Shown here one piece after another: positions 27,627 through 35,603 of a stretch of 64,000 nucleotides of DNA (positions are counted from its first letter, which is position 1; every line of letters starts with the position of its first letter). Source of the DNA: CALHVX01 sp038757945 (lineage in GTDB: Bacteria > Pseudomonadota > Gammaproteobacteria > Pseudomonadales > Azotimanducaceae). Below the pieces are notes generated by a model. That model saw only the letters and a program-made list of their open reading frames with translations, made no database searches and was not told where the DNA came from. The stretch lies in the NCBI GenBank assembly GCA_038757945.1, contig JBCDGJ010000003.1, positions 14,484-78,483 of the forward strand. The letters run 5' to 3'. The position numbers and the translations under genes were made by a program.

Positions 27627-28394
27627 TCACAGACCGAGCCTGCGGCCCAGCTGCCGTAGCCTGGCGCCGAATCCATGTCGTGGCGCTGGTGTCTCTGCGG
27701 TGAGGATGATCGCGCTAAGCGCGATACCGAGCTTTCGTTTGTCCTTGCTGACGCCCAGCTCGTGCGGGCTGTGCGTTGCCGGTAGAACGATATCCAGGCA
27801 GGTCGTTGTTGTCGTATCAGCCTGCGGAACTTTTCCGAGCAGCTGGTTGGTTCCATCGACGTACTGCAGCTGATACTCAATCGGGGCGCCGTCGACGAGC
27901 AGTTGCAACGCTCGCAGGTATTCCTGCTTGATAAGTGCTACGACGATGATCCGGATACCCCGATCCCTGGAGCGGTCGACGGGCAGCTTGAAACGAACCG
28001 TACGTTGCGCACCGGACCATCGAAAAGGGCGGCTCTGGTCATCGAATTCCAGAGCCTGCAGGTTCGGGCTGTCGTCCCAGTGTTCGGCAGTCTGGTGCAG
28101 GCTGTCTAGCAGCGCAGCCGGAGCAGGAGCGGACCGCAGGACTTCCGACTGGGCGGTCCAGTTAGCGAGCACCGTTTCCATAATCTGCATGCGTGCACCC
28201 AGGCGCCCTATGGAATCGGAAACCTCCTCGATCAGCGATTCGATCTGCGCTGTGGGATCTTCGCTGGGATTGATCGTCCCGCGAAGCCGATTGGCTACGG
28301 ACCGTGTTTCCTGCCGGGCAATCGACTCGAAAAAAGCGATATCGCTGAGCCGATCTGAAGATGCTCGTGGACTTTTTTCTTGCTGATTCTGCAT
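27627..28394 (-). CDS. Hypothetical protein with helical N-terminus and beta-sandwich-like domain
   Basis: A 255-residue protein, first gene of the minus-strand glycan unit (40 bp before the glycosyltransferase gene). Residues 20-100 are helical with Ser/Arg/Glu and may form a short coiled coil. Residues 110-235 look like a beta-rich domain with RTVRFKLPVDRSRDRGIRIIVVAL and ALQLLVDGAPIEYQLQ, similar in feel to carbohydrate-recognition sandwiches attached to glycan-modifying enzymes. The C-terminus is Arg-rich. There is no signal peptide. A glycan-binding or accessory role fits its position, but no family is recognised. Confidence 0.6.
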   Translation of the reverse strand: MQNQQEKSPRASSDRLSDIAFFESIARQETRSVANRLRGTINPSEDPTAQIESLIEEVSDSIGRLGARMQIMETVLANWTAQSEVLRSAPAPAALLDSLHQTAEHWDDSPNLQALEFDDQSRPFRWSGAQRTVRFKLPVDRSRDRGIRIIVVALIKQEYLRALQLLVDGAPIEYQLQYVDGTNQLLGKVPQADTTTTTCLDIVLPATHSPHELGVSKDKRKLGIALSAIILTAETPAPRHGFGARLRQLGRRLGL

Positions 28395-29031
28395 GGATCG
28401 AACTTACATCGGCCGGCGTCGACTCGGCTCCTCGATCGAAGATACTCTCTTTGCCAAAGAGCGCAAAGCTCCCTGTCAATACCGGGTTTAGGCTGGTTTG
28501 GGCGAGTATTCCGGCGTCAATCGTGGCTCAGCGCGTTGCTGCGGCGAGATGCCGATGTTTCCCGTGTGCTCCCCTTGTTGTGCTACCCGTGTGTTTCCAA
28601 TTTGCCGCGCCTGGTTCCGCCTGCGGTTTTGATCGGCGATTGAATGCTACGCGGCTTCCGCTGTCATCCGACTCGCGCCACTACCTACTGGATCACCAGC
28701 GGTAGGTTGCCTTCAATGAGCGACGAAAACGCCTTTAGTGTGTAACAAAATCGCCTTCATCTGGCGGCAGAGCTGCCTTTCGTAAGCGACGGTGCCGCGT
28801 TCTACAAGCGGCGCGACCGCTGCCTGAGAGCGACGAGGCCTGATTCAGCAAATTGATATACACCCTCCGAGCGTGTAGCCTAAATCGGTTAAGGGCGCAA
28901 CACAAACAACACAATTCATCTAGCACGTTGAGTCGCGAAGGTTTCGGGGCTTTCAGGTGTAGTATTCGCTGCTGCGTGCTGAATGGCGCAGCCAGCCTGG
29001 CGACCCGTCGCTGCAGCCAAAGGAGAGAGAT
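28395..29031. promoter_or_regulatory. 637-bp divergent intergenic region upstream of the beta-barrel gene
   Basis: This is the longest gene-free stretch in the window, between divergent genes. It is AT-richer towards 28840-28930. A two-part hairpin occurs at 28681-28705 (CTACC/GGTAG outside, CTGG/CCAG inside, loop ATCA). A strong Shine-Dalgarno, AAAGGAG (29019-29025), precedes the ATG at 29032. No ORF, tRNA or clear sigma-70 promoter could be defended. A small RNA or long 5' UTR is possible. Confidence 0.4.
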
Positions 29032-29991
29032 ATGTCTACGTTGATCCACTCGAATCGGTGGCGTTTGAGCCCAATCGTATTCGCCGCGTCACTGTCTTTC
29101 ACGCCGATTGCGATGGCCGCGGACGCACCTGCCGTTGATTGGCTGGCCAGTGCAGCGCTGGGACTGAAGGCTTTCGAGTTTGAAGAGCAACGGCAGGGCG
29201 TCATTCTTAGTTCACAGAATACCGGCAGCGTGGGCGCTACCTTCAGCAACGATGCGGACTACGACGAGACGTTGCCTTACCTGGATCTCGGTCTGGGGTT
29301 GGCGTTCAGCCAGTTCTATCTGGTCGGGAACATCGAGCTGCCGCTGCAGGATGTTGACTTCAAACAGTCCTTTGTGGGTCGTAACGCAACCGGGGCGGTC
29401 AACCGTAATACCAATGTCGGTGATCTGAGCCGTCTGGATTACTCCATCACCTTCGGCTACAACGTTATGGAAGGTGTCGCACTCTTTGCGGGATTCAAGG
29501 CCGGTGAGACGGAACTCGACTTCGATACCCAGTCTGCGCCGAACATTCCCCCCGATTACGAAAGCTCTTATGAAGAAGACGGCTTTTTCGTCGGCGGGAG
29601 CTACACCATCGATGTTGCTGAAGCTGGTGCCCTTACCTTCAGCATTGCCTATGCGGACTTCGACGCCGAGTATTCCGAGAGTGGTTCCTTTGGCGTACCG
29701 AACTCGCCGACGAACGTGACCACGCCGCTGCTCGATGGGGTCCGCTACGACGGTGACGCCGACGGGTTCAGCTATGGCGTGCAGTGGACTGGCGGGCTGG
29801 CGGAGTCGCTGCAGTACCGGGTTGCGCTGAAGTATCAGAAGTACGAGCTTGACGGCGGCGGCAGCCGGCAGAGCTTCACCAACACGAACGTGACCGGTGA
29901 ACCTCCGGAAGTGTTCAATAACATTGGTCTGGATATTGAAACGACCCAGGAGATCACGACCTTCTCTGTCGGGCTGGCGTACATCTTCTAG
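29032..29991 (+). CDS. Outer-membrane beta-barrel protein
   Basis: A 319-residue exported protein. A signal peptide ends near FTPIAMAADAP (cleavage after AMA, about residue 29). The mature chain alternates polar and hydrophobic residues in repeated strand-turn units (LPYLDLGLGLAFSQFYLVGN, LDYSITFGYNVMEGVALFAGF, YRVALKYQKYELDGGG), rich in Gly, Tyr and Asp loops. It ends FSVGLAYIF with the C-terminal Phe used by the BAM machinery. Probably a 10-14 strand barrel; ligand unknown. The excellent ribosome-binding site and long leader suggest high expression. It lies between glycan units and may be a surface or channel component. Confidence 0.85.
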   Translation: MSTLIHSNRWRLSPIVFAASLSFTPIAMAADAPAVDWLASAALGLKAFEFEEQRQGVILSSQNTGSVGATFSNDADYDETLPYLDLGLGLAFSQFYLVGNIELPLQDVDFKQSFVGRNATGAVNRNTNVGDLSRLDYSITFGYNVMEGVALFAGFKAGETELDFDTQSAPNIPPDYESSYEEDGFFVGGSYTIDVAEAGALTFSIAYADFDAEYSESGSFGVPNSPTNVTTPLLDGVRYDGDADGFSYGVQWTGGLAESLQYRVALKYQKYELDGGGSRQSFTNTNVTGEPPEVFNNIGLDIETTQEITTFSVGLAYIF

Positions 29992-30027
29992 CGCACTACC
30001 GGGGCACAGATGGCCTGAAGCGTAGCT

Positions 30028-31179
30028 ATTACCAAGCTACTGGTCATATCGCATATTCCGCTCTGGCCAATGAATGCGGGCAACCGCATTCGTATGCTCA
30101 ACATGTTGCGGGCGCTAGCGGGCCGCGGCGTCGTGGTGCACTTCTTGCATGTCCGGAAGATGCGGTTTGACCGGGATGCGATGCTCGAACACTTCGGCGA
30201 TCGTTATCACGAGGTTGAGTTTCGCGGTCCCGGTCCTGCAAGGCGACTGTCGCTTTGGCACACCCTTCGAAAGCAATTCGTCCGGGATGAGTACGAGCAC
30301 AACACCTGGATCGACGACTGGTACAGCGCCGAAGTCGATGACGACATTCAGGCGATTGGCGCAGAGATCCAGCCCGACATCGTGCTAGCCGAGTACGTCT
30401 TTTTCAGCAAGGCACTGCTCAGGTTCCCCGCAGATGTGCTGAAGGTGATCGATACTCACGACCGCTTCGGTAACCGCTTTCAGATGTTTCAATCGCACGG
30501 TGTCAAACCCGCCTGGTTGTCGGCGTTTCCGGCTGACGAGATGCGCTGCCTGGCACGGGCGGACCGGGTCATTGCCATTCAGAACGCTGACGCGGCGTAC
30601 TTCCGTCGCCGTCTGGGATCCCGGGTGTACACTGTCGGGCATAGGTCTGCGGTCAAAATGGTCCCGTTTCCATCGTTCAATCGAGCCCTGCTGTTTGTCG
30701 GCGGCTACAACGCGATCAACGTTGATGCGTTGTCGTTCTGCGTGGAGGAGATCCTGCCTCGCATCCGGCTGCGGCACCGCGACGCCGAGCTCCTGATTGT
30801 CGGCGCACTTGCGGACATGGCACCGGATGCGCCTGGCGTTCGAAAAATCGGACCGTTAGAAGATCTGGACACGGCTTATGCACTGGCCCGCATCGTCGTG
30901 AACCCCTGTCGATTCGGTACCGGCCTGAAAACGAAGAACGTTGAAGCCATGGCGTATGGCCGTGCCCTGGTCACGACGACCCACGGCGCCGAGGGGCTCG
31001 AGGCTGCGGTTGGCAAAGCTTTGCTGGTTGCGGATAACGCGGAAGCGTTCGCTGCTGCAGTGTGTGAGCTGCTGGACGAGTCGCCGAAGGTCGACGAGCT
31101 CAGCGCCGAAGGGCAGAAGTTCGTCAGCCGGTGGAACGCGGAGCAGGATCAGGCGTTGTGGTCGACGTTCGACATCTGA
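30028..31179 (+). CDS. Glycosyltransferase (GT-B, group 1-like) with unresolved start
   Basis: About 384 residues of a GT4-like enzyme. The frame begins TKLLVISHIPLWPMNAGNR, the classic first strand and glycine loop of this family. The C-terminal half contains FVGGYNAINVDALSF and NPCRFGTGLKTKNVEAMAYG, the donor-binding region. No ATG/GTG/TTG exists between the in-frame TGA at 30016 and ATG 30070, and starting at 30070 would remove the first strand. ATT 30028 is proposed here, with CTG 30040 as an alternative. An ATG at 30010 is in the same frame but is followed by TGA at codon 3, so the gene may instead be a nonsense mutant. The 3' end overlaps a convergent gene by 31 bp. Confidence 0.78.
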   Translation: MTKLLVISHIPLWPMNAGNRIRMLNMLRALAGRGVVVHFLHVRKMRFDRDAMLEHFGDRYHEVEFRGPGPARRLSLWHTLRKQFVRDEYEHNTWIDDWYSAEVDDDIQAIGAEIQPDIVLAEYVFFSKALLRFPADVLKVIDTHDRFGNRFQMFQSHGVKPAWLSAFPADEMRCLARADRVIAIQNADAAYFRRRLGSRVYTVGHRSAVKMVPFPSFNRALLFVGGYNAINVDALSFCVEEILPRIRLRHRDAELLIVGALADMAPDAPGVRKIGPLEDLDTAYALARIVVNPCRFGTGLKTKNVEAMAYGRALVTTTHGAEGLEAAVGKALLVADNAEAFAAAVCELLDESPKVDELSAEGQKFVSRWNAEQDQALWSTFDI

Positions 31180-32465
31180 TCTCGAATCCAGGGCCAGAAC
31201 GGTGCAAACAGCTGCGCCCGGTAAGGGGTGGCGGGCGGTGTCGTCGGGTTCAGTGTGATTGCCGCGGGCGCCAGTTCGGCAAGCTTGCCGGGGCTAAGCT
31301 GTCTGGCGACGACTGGTAGCGCCAGACGATCGGCTTCGCGCGTGAGCCAGGATTGCTCCATAAACACCAGCGGCACGCCGGATGCGCCGAGCAGCCACAG
31401 CACGCCGGAGCTTTTGTCCGCGTAGGCTTCGGCTCGATGCGAGAACACGAAGAGCGCCAGCGTGCTGAGCTGGCGCCTCATGACGGACTCGCTCCAGTAT
31501 CCGTTGTGGAGCTCGAGCCGCGGCTCCGTTGCAGCGAGTTCCCGGAGCGCCTTCTCCGTCGCAACCGTTGACCGGTTACCCCAGTTGCTCGTGTACTGAA
31601 TCACGACGGTAGCGTTCAGGTGCTCGTTACGGAGGAGCTCGCGGGCGATCCCGGGTAGGCCGTTGAATCCCTTCTCGTCCTTCGCATCTCCTGCATAGAT
31701 CATGATCCTTATGCCGCTGCCGCCGGATCGAGCACGTTTGCGGACTCGCTGGTCCGCGCTTGCGAGGTAGACGGGGTGAAAGGCCATCAACCTGTCGCTC
31801 TGGCAGATGCCCTTATAGGTATGCGCCAACTCCCAGTCGCTGGCGAACAGCCGAACGTCGTGTGAGCTGCGCAGCTTTCTGAGCTTCTCGCCGTAGCCGC
31901 CGCGCCGCTGAAGCACGTCGAGCGTTCTGCGTGTCCCGGCGCCGGGCCTGAACATCATGCACACAAGATGGCGAAACTCGCTGCCGACTTCCCGGTAGCA
32001 GGCTGAAACCAGTGCAGCAAAGTGTTCCAGTCCGAAAGACGGGTACAGCACGGTGGTGGGGTGTGATCCGCTCGCGTCAGCGGAGAGGCTCGAGAGCGCG
32101 TCGGCCAGCTGATCGGCCAGGGCGTTCGTTTCAAGCAGGCGCTGCTCGACAGTCAGCGGATCGGAGAGGACGCGATAGAAATTGAACGAGAAGTGTTTTC
32201 GAACACCACACCCTGACTCCAACAGCCGCTGCTCGGTCAGCGAATTCAGGGCCCTGTGGGTGTAGACAATCACCTCGCCGGGCCGCTCCCGCTTCGACCT
32301 CGCAATCAGGTCGGCAAATCCGGCGTGGTGGCCACCTGCCTCCTTGAGAGCCGGCTCAATGACGACGAGGCGCTGTTTCGGGCTTGGCAAGAGAAACTTC
32401 CGTATCACGATGGACTGTTCAAGAGGCACACCGGCTATACTGGCGGGCGCGGCAGTTGCGGGCAA
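31149..32465 (-). CDS. Glycosyltransferase-like protein (GT-B fold)
   Basis: A 438-residue protein convergent with the previous gene. A strand QRLVVIEPALKEAGGHHAGF near residues 31-50 resembles the first GT-B half (acceptor loop). The middle holds IRIMIYAGDAKDEKGFNGLP, typical of the start of the second half, and later EAYADKSSGVLWLLGASGVPLVF, matching the donor-site Glu and following helix. The ATG at 32465 gives a 30-residue tail before the first strand, and a downstream start cannot be excluded. It probably acts in the same surface-glycan pathway. Sugar specificity is unknown. Confidence 0.7.
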   Translation of the reverse strand: MPATAAPASIAGVPLEQSIVIRKFLLPSPKQRLVVIEPALKEAGGHHAGFADLIARSKRERPGEVIVYTHRALNSLTEQRLLESGCGVRKHFSFNFYRVLSDPLTVEQRLLETNALADQLADALSSLSADASGSHPTTVLYPSFGLEHFAALVSACYREVGSEFRHLVCMMFRPGAGTRRTLDVLQRRGGYGEKLRKLRSSHDVRLFASDWELAHTYKGICQSDRLMAFHPVYLASADQRVRKRARSGGSGIRIMIYAGDAKDEKGFNGLPGIARELLRNEHLNATVVIQYTSNWGNRSTVATEKALRELAATEPRLELHNGYWSESVMRRQLSTLALFVFSHRAEAYADKSSGVLWLLGASGVPLVFMEQSWLTREADRLALPVVARQLSPGKLAELAPAAITLNPTTPPATPYRAQLFAPFWPWIRDQMSNVDHNA

Positions 32466-32659
32466 TCCGTCAGCCTGCAGGTTGTCGAAGATGCGGGCTT
32501 GAGTTCATTTCAGCGCTCGCAGGCAGGAACTTACGATCAGCGCAATTGTCTGGGCTGTAGACGAAGGGCTGTCATAATCAGAAAGACTGCCGCAAGCACA
32601 AAGGGTGCCTCTATCAGAATCGCTGGCAGGGACTGCAAGGCGCGGATTGAGTCGCAGGT

Positions 32660-32720
32660 GGGGAGAAGCGGAATGATGGGGAGAAGCGGAATGATGGAGA
32701 GAAGCGGAATGATGGAGAGA
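32660..32720 (+). repeat. 18-bp tandem repeat carrying Shine-Dalgarno and ATG, about 3.4 copies
   Basis: Units GGGGAGAAGCGGAATGAT lie at 32660-32677 and 32678-32695. A third, GGAGAGAAGCGGAATGAT, is at 32696-32713, followed by GGAGAGA. Every unit holds a purine ribosome-binding-like stretch followed by ATG, and 18 bp keeps the same reading frame in all copies. Confidence 0.9.
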
Positions 32721-32729
32721 GCGTGCTGA
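32673..32729 (+). CDS. Putative 18-residue leader peptide translated from the repeats
   Basis: From the ATG at 32673 the repeats encode MMGRSGMMERSGMMERAC and then TGA at 32727-32729. The last base of the stop is the first base of the lipoprotein ATG (TGATG at 32727-32731). Each repeat offers its own ribosome-binding site and in-frame start, so ribosomes could initiate at several points and terminate exactly at the lipoprotein start. This suggests translational coupling. Expression has not been shown and the peptide may be only a by-product of the repeat. Confidence 0.4.
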   Translation: MMGRSGMMERSGMMERAC

Positions 32730-33352
32730 TGACGAATCGCAGGTTGGTGCGGGTACTGCTGGCCTTGCTCGGTTCCGTACTGCTGCTCGGCTGTGGCAGC
32801 AATAGCCCCCGTTCGGTCGAACCGGTCAAAGGCACGGTGGTTGGTTCTGTGTCCTACGTCGGCTTGCCGGCGGAGTACCGAATCTACTATGCGCCGGTTG
32901 GTGCTTCAGTCAGTGAACGGGCATCCATTCGTGTCTCATCCGGTGGCTCCGATCGTCGAAAAGGGCAGATCGACGCCGGAAACGATCTGTTCTCCATCGA
33001 GCTGCCGGAAGGCCAGTATGAGGTCGTGTTGTGGGAAGTCTCGGAGGGCAGGGCGCAGATACGGCCTGAGCAACCCTTTGCAGCTCCCTTCACCGTTGTT
33101 CCCGGACGTTCGGTTTACATCGGCCGTTTCGATTTCAAGCATCAGCAGGGCATCCGCTCCCGAGAGAGCAGCGTTGACGTCACCTATAGCGATCAGCTGC
33201 AGCAGGACGTTGCGCTGTTCCAGGACGATCGCGCCATGAAAGATGCACCAGACTTACGCCTCGGCATCAATGAAGGCATGCGCATGCAGTGGTCCAGCGA
33301 TGCAGGCGCAACGGACAAAGCGGTATCGTTGATCGTTTTTTCCTCCTTTTGA
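32729..33352 (+). CDS. Lipoprotein of unknown function
   Basis: About 207 residues from ATG 32729 (a GTG at 32723 is also in frame). The signal peptide RRLVRVLLALLGSVLLLGC carries an LLGC lipobox, so the protein should be lipid-anchored after Cys; Gly-Ser at the next positions suggests the outer membrane. The mature part is beta-rich: SIELPEGQYEVVLWEVSEGR and VVPGRSVYIGRFDF resemble prealbumin-like or PEGA-like domains. It overlaps the sulfotransferase gene by a TTGA junction, so it is probably in the same transcript. Role unknown; association with surface glycan is inference. Confidence 0.75.
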   Translation: MTNRRLVRVLLALLGSVLLLGCGSNSPRSVEPVKGTVVGSVSYVGLPAEYRIYYAPVGASVSERASIRVSSGGSDRRKGQIDAGNDLFSIELPEGQYEVVLWEVSEGRAQIRPEQPFAAPFTVVPGRSVYIGRFDFKHQQGIRSRESSVDVTYSDQLQQDVALFQDDRAMKDAPDLRLGINEGMRMQWSSDAGATDKAVSLIVFSSF

Positions 33353-34071
33353 CCGGCTACGACCGCACCAAACCGCTGATTTCCATTCACGTGCCGAAAT
33401 GCGCGGGCAGTTCCCTGCGGGAAGTCCTGATGAGCTGGTTCGGCGCCGGCTTCTTCCGCCACTACCACAATGAGCGGGAAGGCGAAGCGCCGATGGTTTT
33501 TCCACTCTGGGACGAAGACGGCGTCCCCACCCATAGCGAGCCGGTCTGCGTACACGGCCACTTCAACCGGTCGCGCCGGAACGGCTTCGAGCGGTACTAC
33601 CCGTATGCGGAACAGCTGATCACCGTGTTGCGTGACCCTTGCGAAGTCCAGATCTCGAACTATTTCTATGTGAAGGAAGCCGCAGATCGAGGAACTCCCG
33701 GAGCGATGACGAACGGGACGGTACACGAGATCGTTAGCAATCAGTGGACTCTGTCTGACTGGTTGGGCCGCCACCATGGATCCATATTTCTGCCGTTTCT
33801 GCCCGAAGGTACTGACGTGACCAACTATCGTGAGGTTCTCGACGACCGCTTTCTTTACATCGGCCTTGCGGAACACATGGACCGGGTGGTTGAAGATCTG
33901 TCCGACCTGCTGGGGTTTGAGCCGATTCCCGTTCCGAAGCTAAATGCTGCCGCGCGCGACGAGACCGTTGACCGGGATCTGCGAGAGCGGTTTGCTGCCA
34001 ATCACCCAATGGACGTTGCGATTTTCGAGCATCTGCTTGAGCGGTTCGACAGCAAGCTCACGGCCCACTAG
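33349..34071 (+). CDS. Sulfotransferase family 2 (heparan-type) protein
   Basis: About 240 residues if translation starts at TTG 33349, which overlaps the lipoprotein stop as TTGA; the only other conventional start in frame upstream is GTG 33289. HVPKCAGSSLREVL is the 5'-phosphosulfate loop of the family 2 sulfotransferases (HxPKxxGTS type), and ITVLRDPCEVQISNYFY is the 3'-phosphate site. It would transfer sulfate from PAPS to a glycan hydroxyl. There is no own ribosome-binding site, so it probably depends on coupling to the lipoprotein gene. The 3' end overlaps a convergent gene by 14 bp. Confidence 0.82.
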   Translation: MTGYDRTKPLISIHVPKCAGSSLREVLMSWFGAGFFRHYHNEREGEAPMVFPLWDEDGVPTHSEPVCVHGHFNRSRRNGFERYYPYAEQLITVLRDPCEVQISNYFYVKEAADRGTPGAMTNGTVHEIVSNQWTLSDWLGRHHGSIFLPFLPEGTDVTNYREVLDDRFLYIGLAEHMDRVVEDLSDLLGFEPIPVPKLNAAARDETVDRDLRERFAANHPMDVAIFEHLLERFDSKLTAH

Positions 34072-35362
34072 GCTCGAGAAAGTACCCGATGTCCCGCATG
34101 CGCTGCAGAGTTGCGCGTTCAATGGCTTTGGTCTGAATTGCCTGGGGGCGGTAAGCGTCCGCATTGGTTGCGGATTGGCGCAACTGTCGTGCCGGTGGCT
34201 GGCGCTCCCAGTGTGTGTTGGTAAACAGCCCGTCCATGACCCGCCCATCGGCTGGATGCGGCGCCGCAAAGCCGAAAATCCGGAGCAGCGTCGGTGCGAT
34301 GTCTGCGATCGTGGCGCCCTCGATGATGCCGCCAGACCGGATTCCCGGTCCTCGTGCTACGAGAATCGGGTCGGTTGCGTAGAAGTTGTGGTTGCGTTCC
34401 TTCGCGACCGAATGATTTGACACCAGGAACAGGTAGTCCTGACGATTGAGCTGGCCGACGAGAGATCCCACGACCGTATCGAAGTAGCGCCAGGCCTGCT
34501 GCTCAAGAAGCGGTATGTCGAGCTGCTGGCTGCGATGCAGTATGGGGTCGAGCCCCCAGAGGTTGACGGCGACGAGGTCCAACGTTCGGTCTTCGATCAG
34601 TTGCCGTGCAATCGCAGCTGAAATCTCGGCGGCGACAAGGGCGAACTTGATGTCCAGATACTGCGTACGGCTTCTGCCGTGCAGGTCCGCGAGCACCGGA
34701 ACTCGAGCGAACCAGGATTCGTCTGACCGTGCTTCAACAGCATCAACGAGCGGTTCCAGCTCTTGGCGGAAAGCTTCGGGCTGAATCAACCTGGTATCCT
34801 GTTCTGCGTAAGTTGTCGCTACCCAGTTGGGCGCTGAGCGCGCCGCGAGCAGCTGCGACTCGGAGGCGCCGGGCGGTAACCGCCGGCCATGGGCGTGAAA
34901 CCAGGCGGTATAGGTGGCGTGGCTGCTCCCTACGCCGACCGGCCAGCCTGAGATGCCTGCCTTCAGGCCGTTCTGCTCGAGCCGCTGCCATATGGGGATT
35001 CCAGGGGCAGCCCGGAATGCGGAGGCGATACGGCGTCCCGAGAGCCCGTTCGATTGGTTTCTGGCCCACCAGACTGACGGCTCATTGACCGCGGGGCGAT
35101 TTCCCGTGGCGATGGTCTGCCATTGTTCCACCTGCCCGCCGGGATAGCCGGTCAGCTTGCCCAGTACACCCTGATCGGCAAGGGCTGTGATCGATGGGGC
35201 GAGCTTCGTGTCGATGAAGCCAGAAAGCTGCGCCCAGCCTGCGGCATCAATGCCGAGGAGCACCACTCGCGGCCCTTGCTGTTGCGCCTGCGCGGATAAA
35301 GAGAAGAGGATTGTCGCGAGCAATACAACCCACCGGGCTTCAGATAGAGATCGGCGGCGCAG
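34058..35362 (-). CDS. Exported phosphodiesterase/alkaline-phosphatase-fold protein, possibly inactive
   Basis: The C-terminal 400 residues have the type I phosphodiesterase/nucleotide pyrophosphatase fold: VVLLGIDAAGWAQL (first metal Asp), WQTIATGNRP, LWGLDPILHRS (metal Asp and His), and IADIAPTLLRIFG at the end. Where relatives carry the Ser/Thr nucleophile four residues before the Trp, this protein seems to have Gln, and the usual SDHG metal motif reads SNHS. ARWVVLLATILFSLSAQAQ is a signal peptide. No ATG/GTG/TTG precedes it in frame within a sensible distance; CTG 35362 is proposed. The frame runs open to 35731 but would then overlap a real divergent gene. Confidence 0.68.
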   Translation of the reverse strand: MRRRSLSEARWVVLLATILFSLSAQAQQQGPRVVLLGIDAAGWAQLSGFIDTKLAPSITALADQGVLGKLTGYPGGQVEQWQTIATGNRPAVNEPSVWWARNQSNGLSGRRIASAFRAAPGIPIWQRLEQNGLKAGISGWPVGVGSSHATYTAWFHAHGRRLPPGASESQLLAARSAPNWVATTYAEQDTRLIQPEAFRQELEPLVDAVEARSDESWFARVPVLADLHGRSRTQYLDIKFALVAAEISAAIARQLIEDRTLDLVAVNLWGLDPILHRSQQLDIPLLEQQAWRYFDTVVGSLVGQLNRQDYLFLVSNHSVAKERNHNFYATDPILVARGPGIRSGGIIEGATIADIAPTLLRIFGFAAPHPADGRVMDGLFTNTHWERQPPARQLRQSATNADAYRPQAIQTKAIERATLQRMRDIGYFLEPSGP

Positions 35363-35603
35363 AGGATTTCTGCCGGGATCAACGAGAGCAGGACCAGTGA
35401 TACCGGGGCCAATGAGGTTGGGCCCATTGCCTCTCGGCCCATTGAAAAGGGGAACACCGATACTGGTACTTTGGTGCCAGCTGAGCGCAAGCCGGAAGTT
35501 CTGCTCGGTCAATGTGCTCAGATACCGCTGGTGCCGCGTTGCTTCCGACCATTTAAGGCCGCGTGGTGTAAAAAGGCAACATGGATTCCTGGCAGCAGAG
35601 GCA

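Noticed and set aside
30010..30018. TGA at codon 3 as selenocysteine
   Set aside because: No SECIS-like hairpin was seen and the family has no selenoenzyme members; nonsense mutation or alternative start is simpler.
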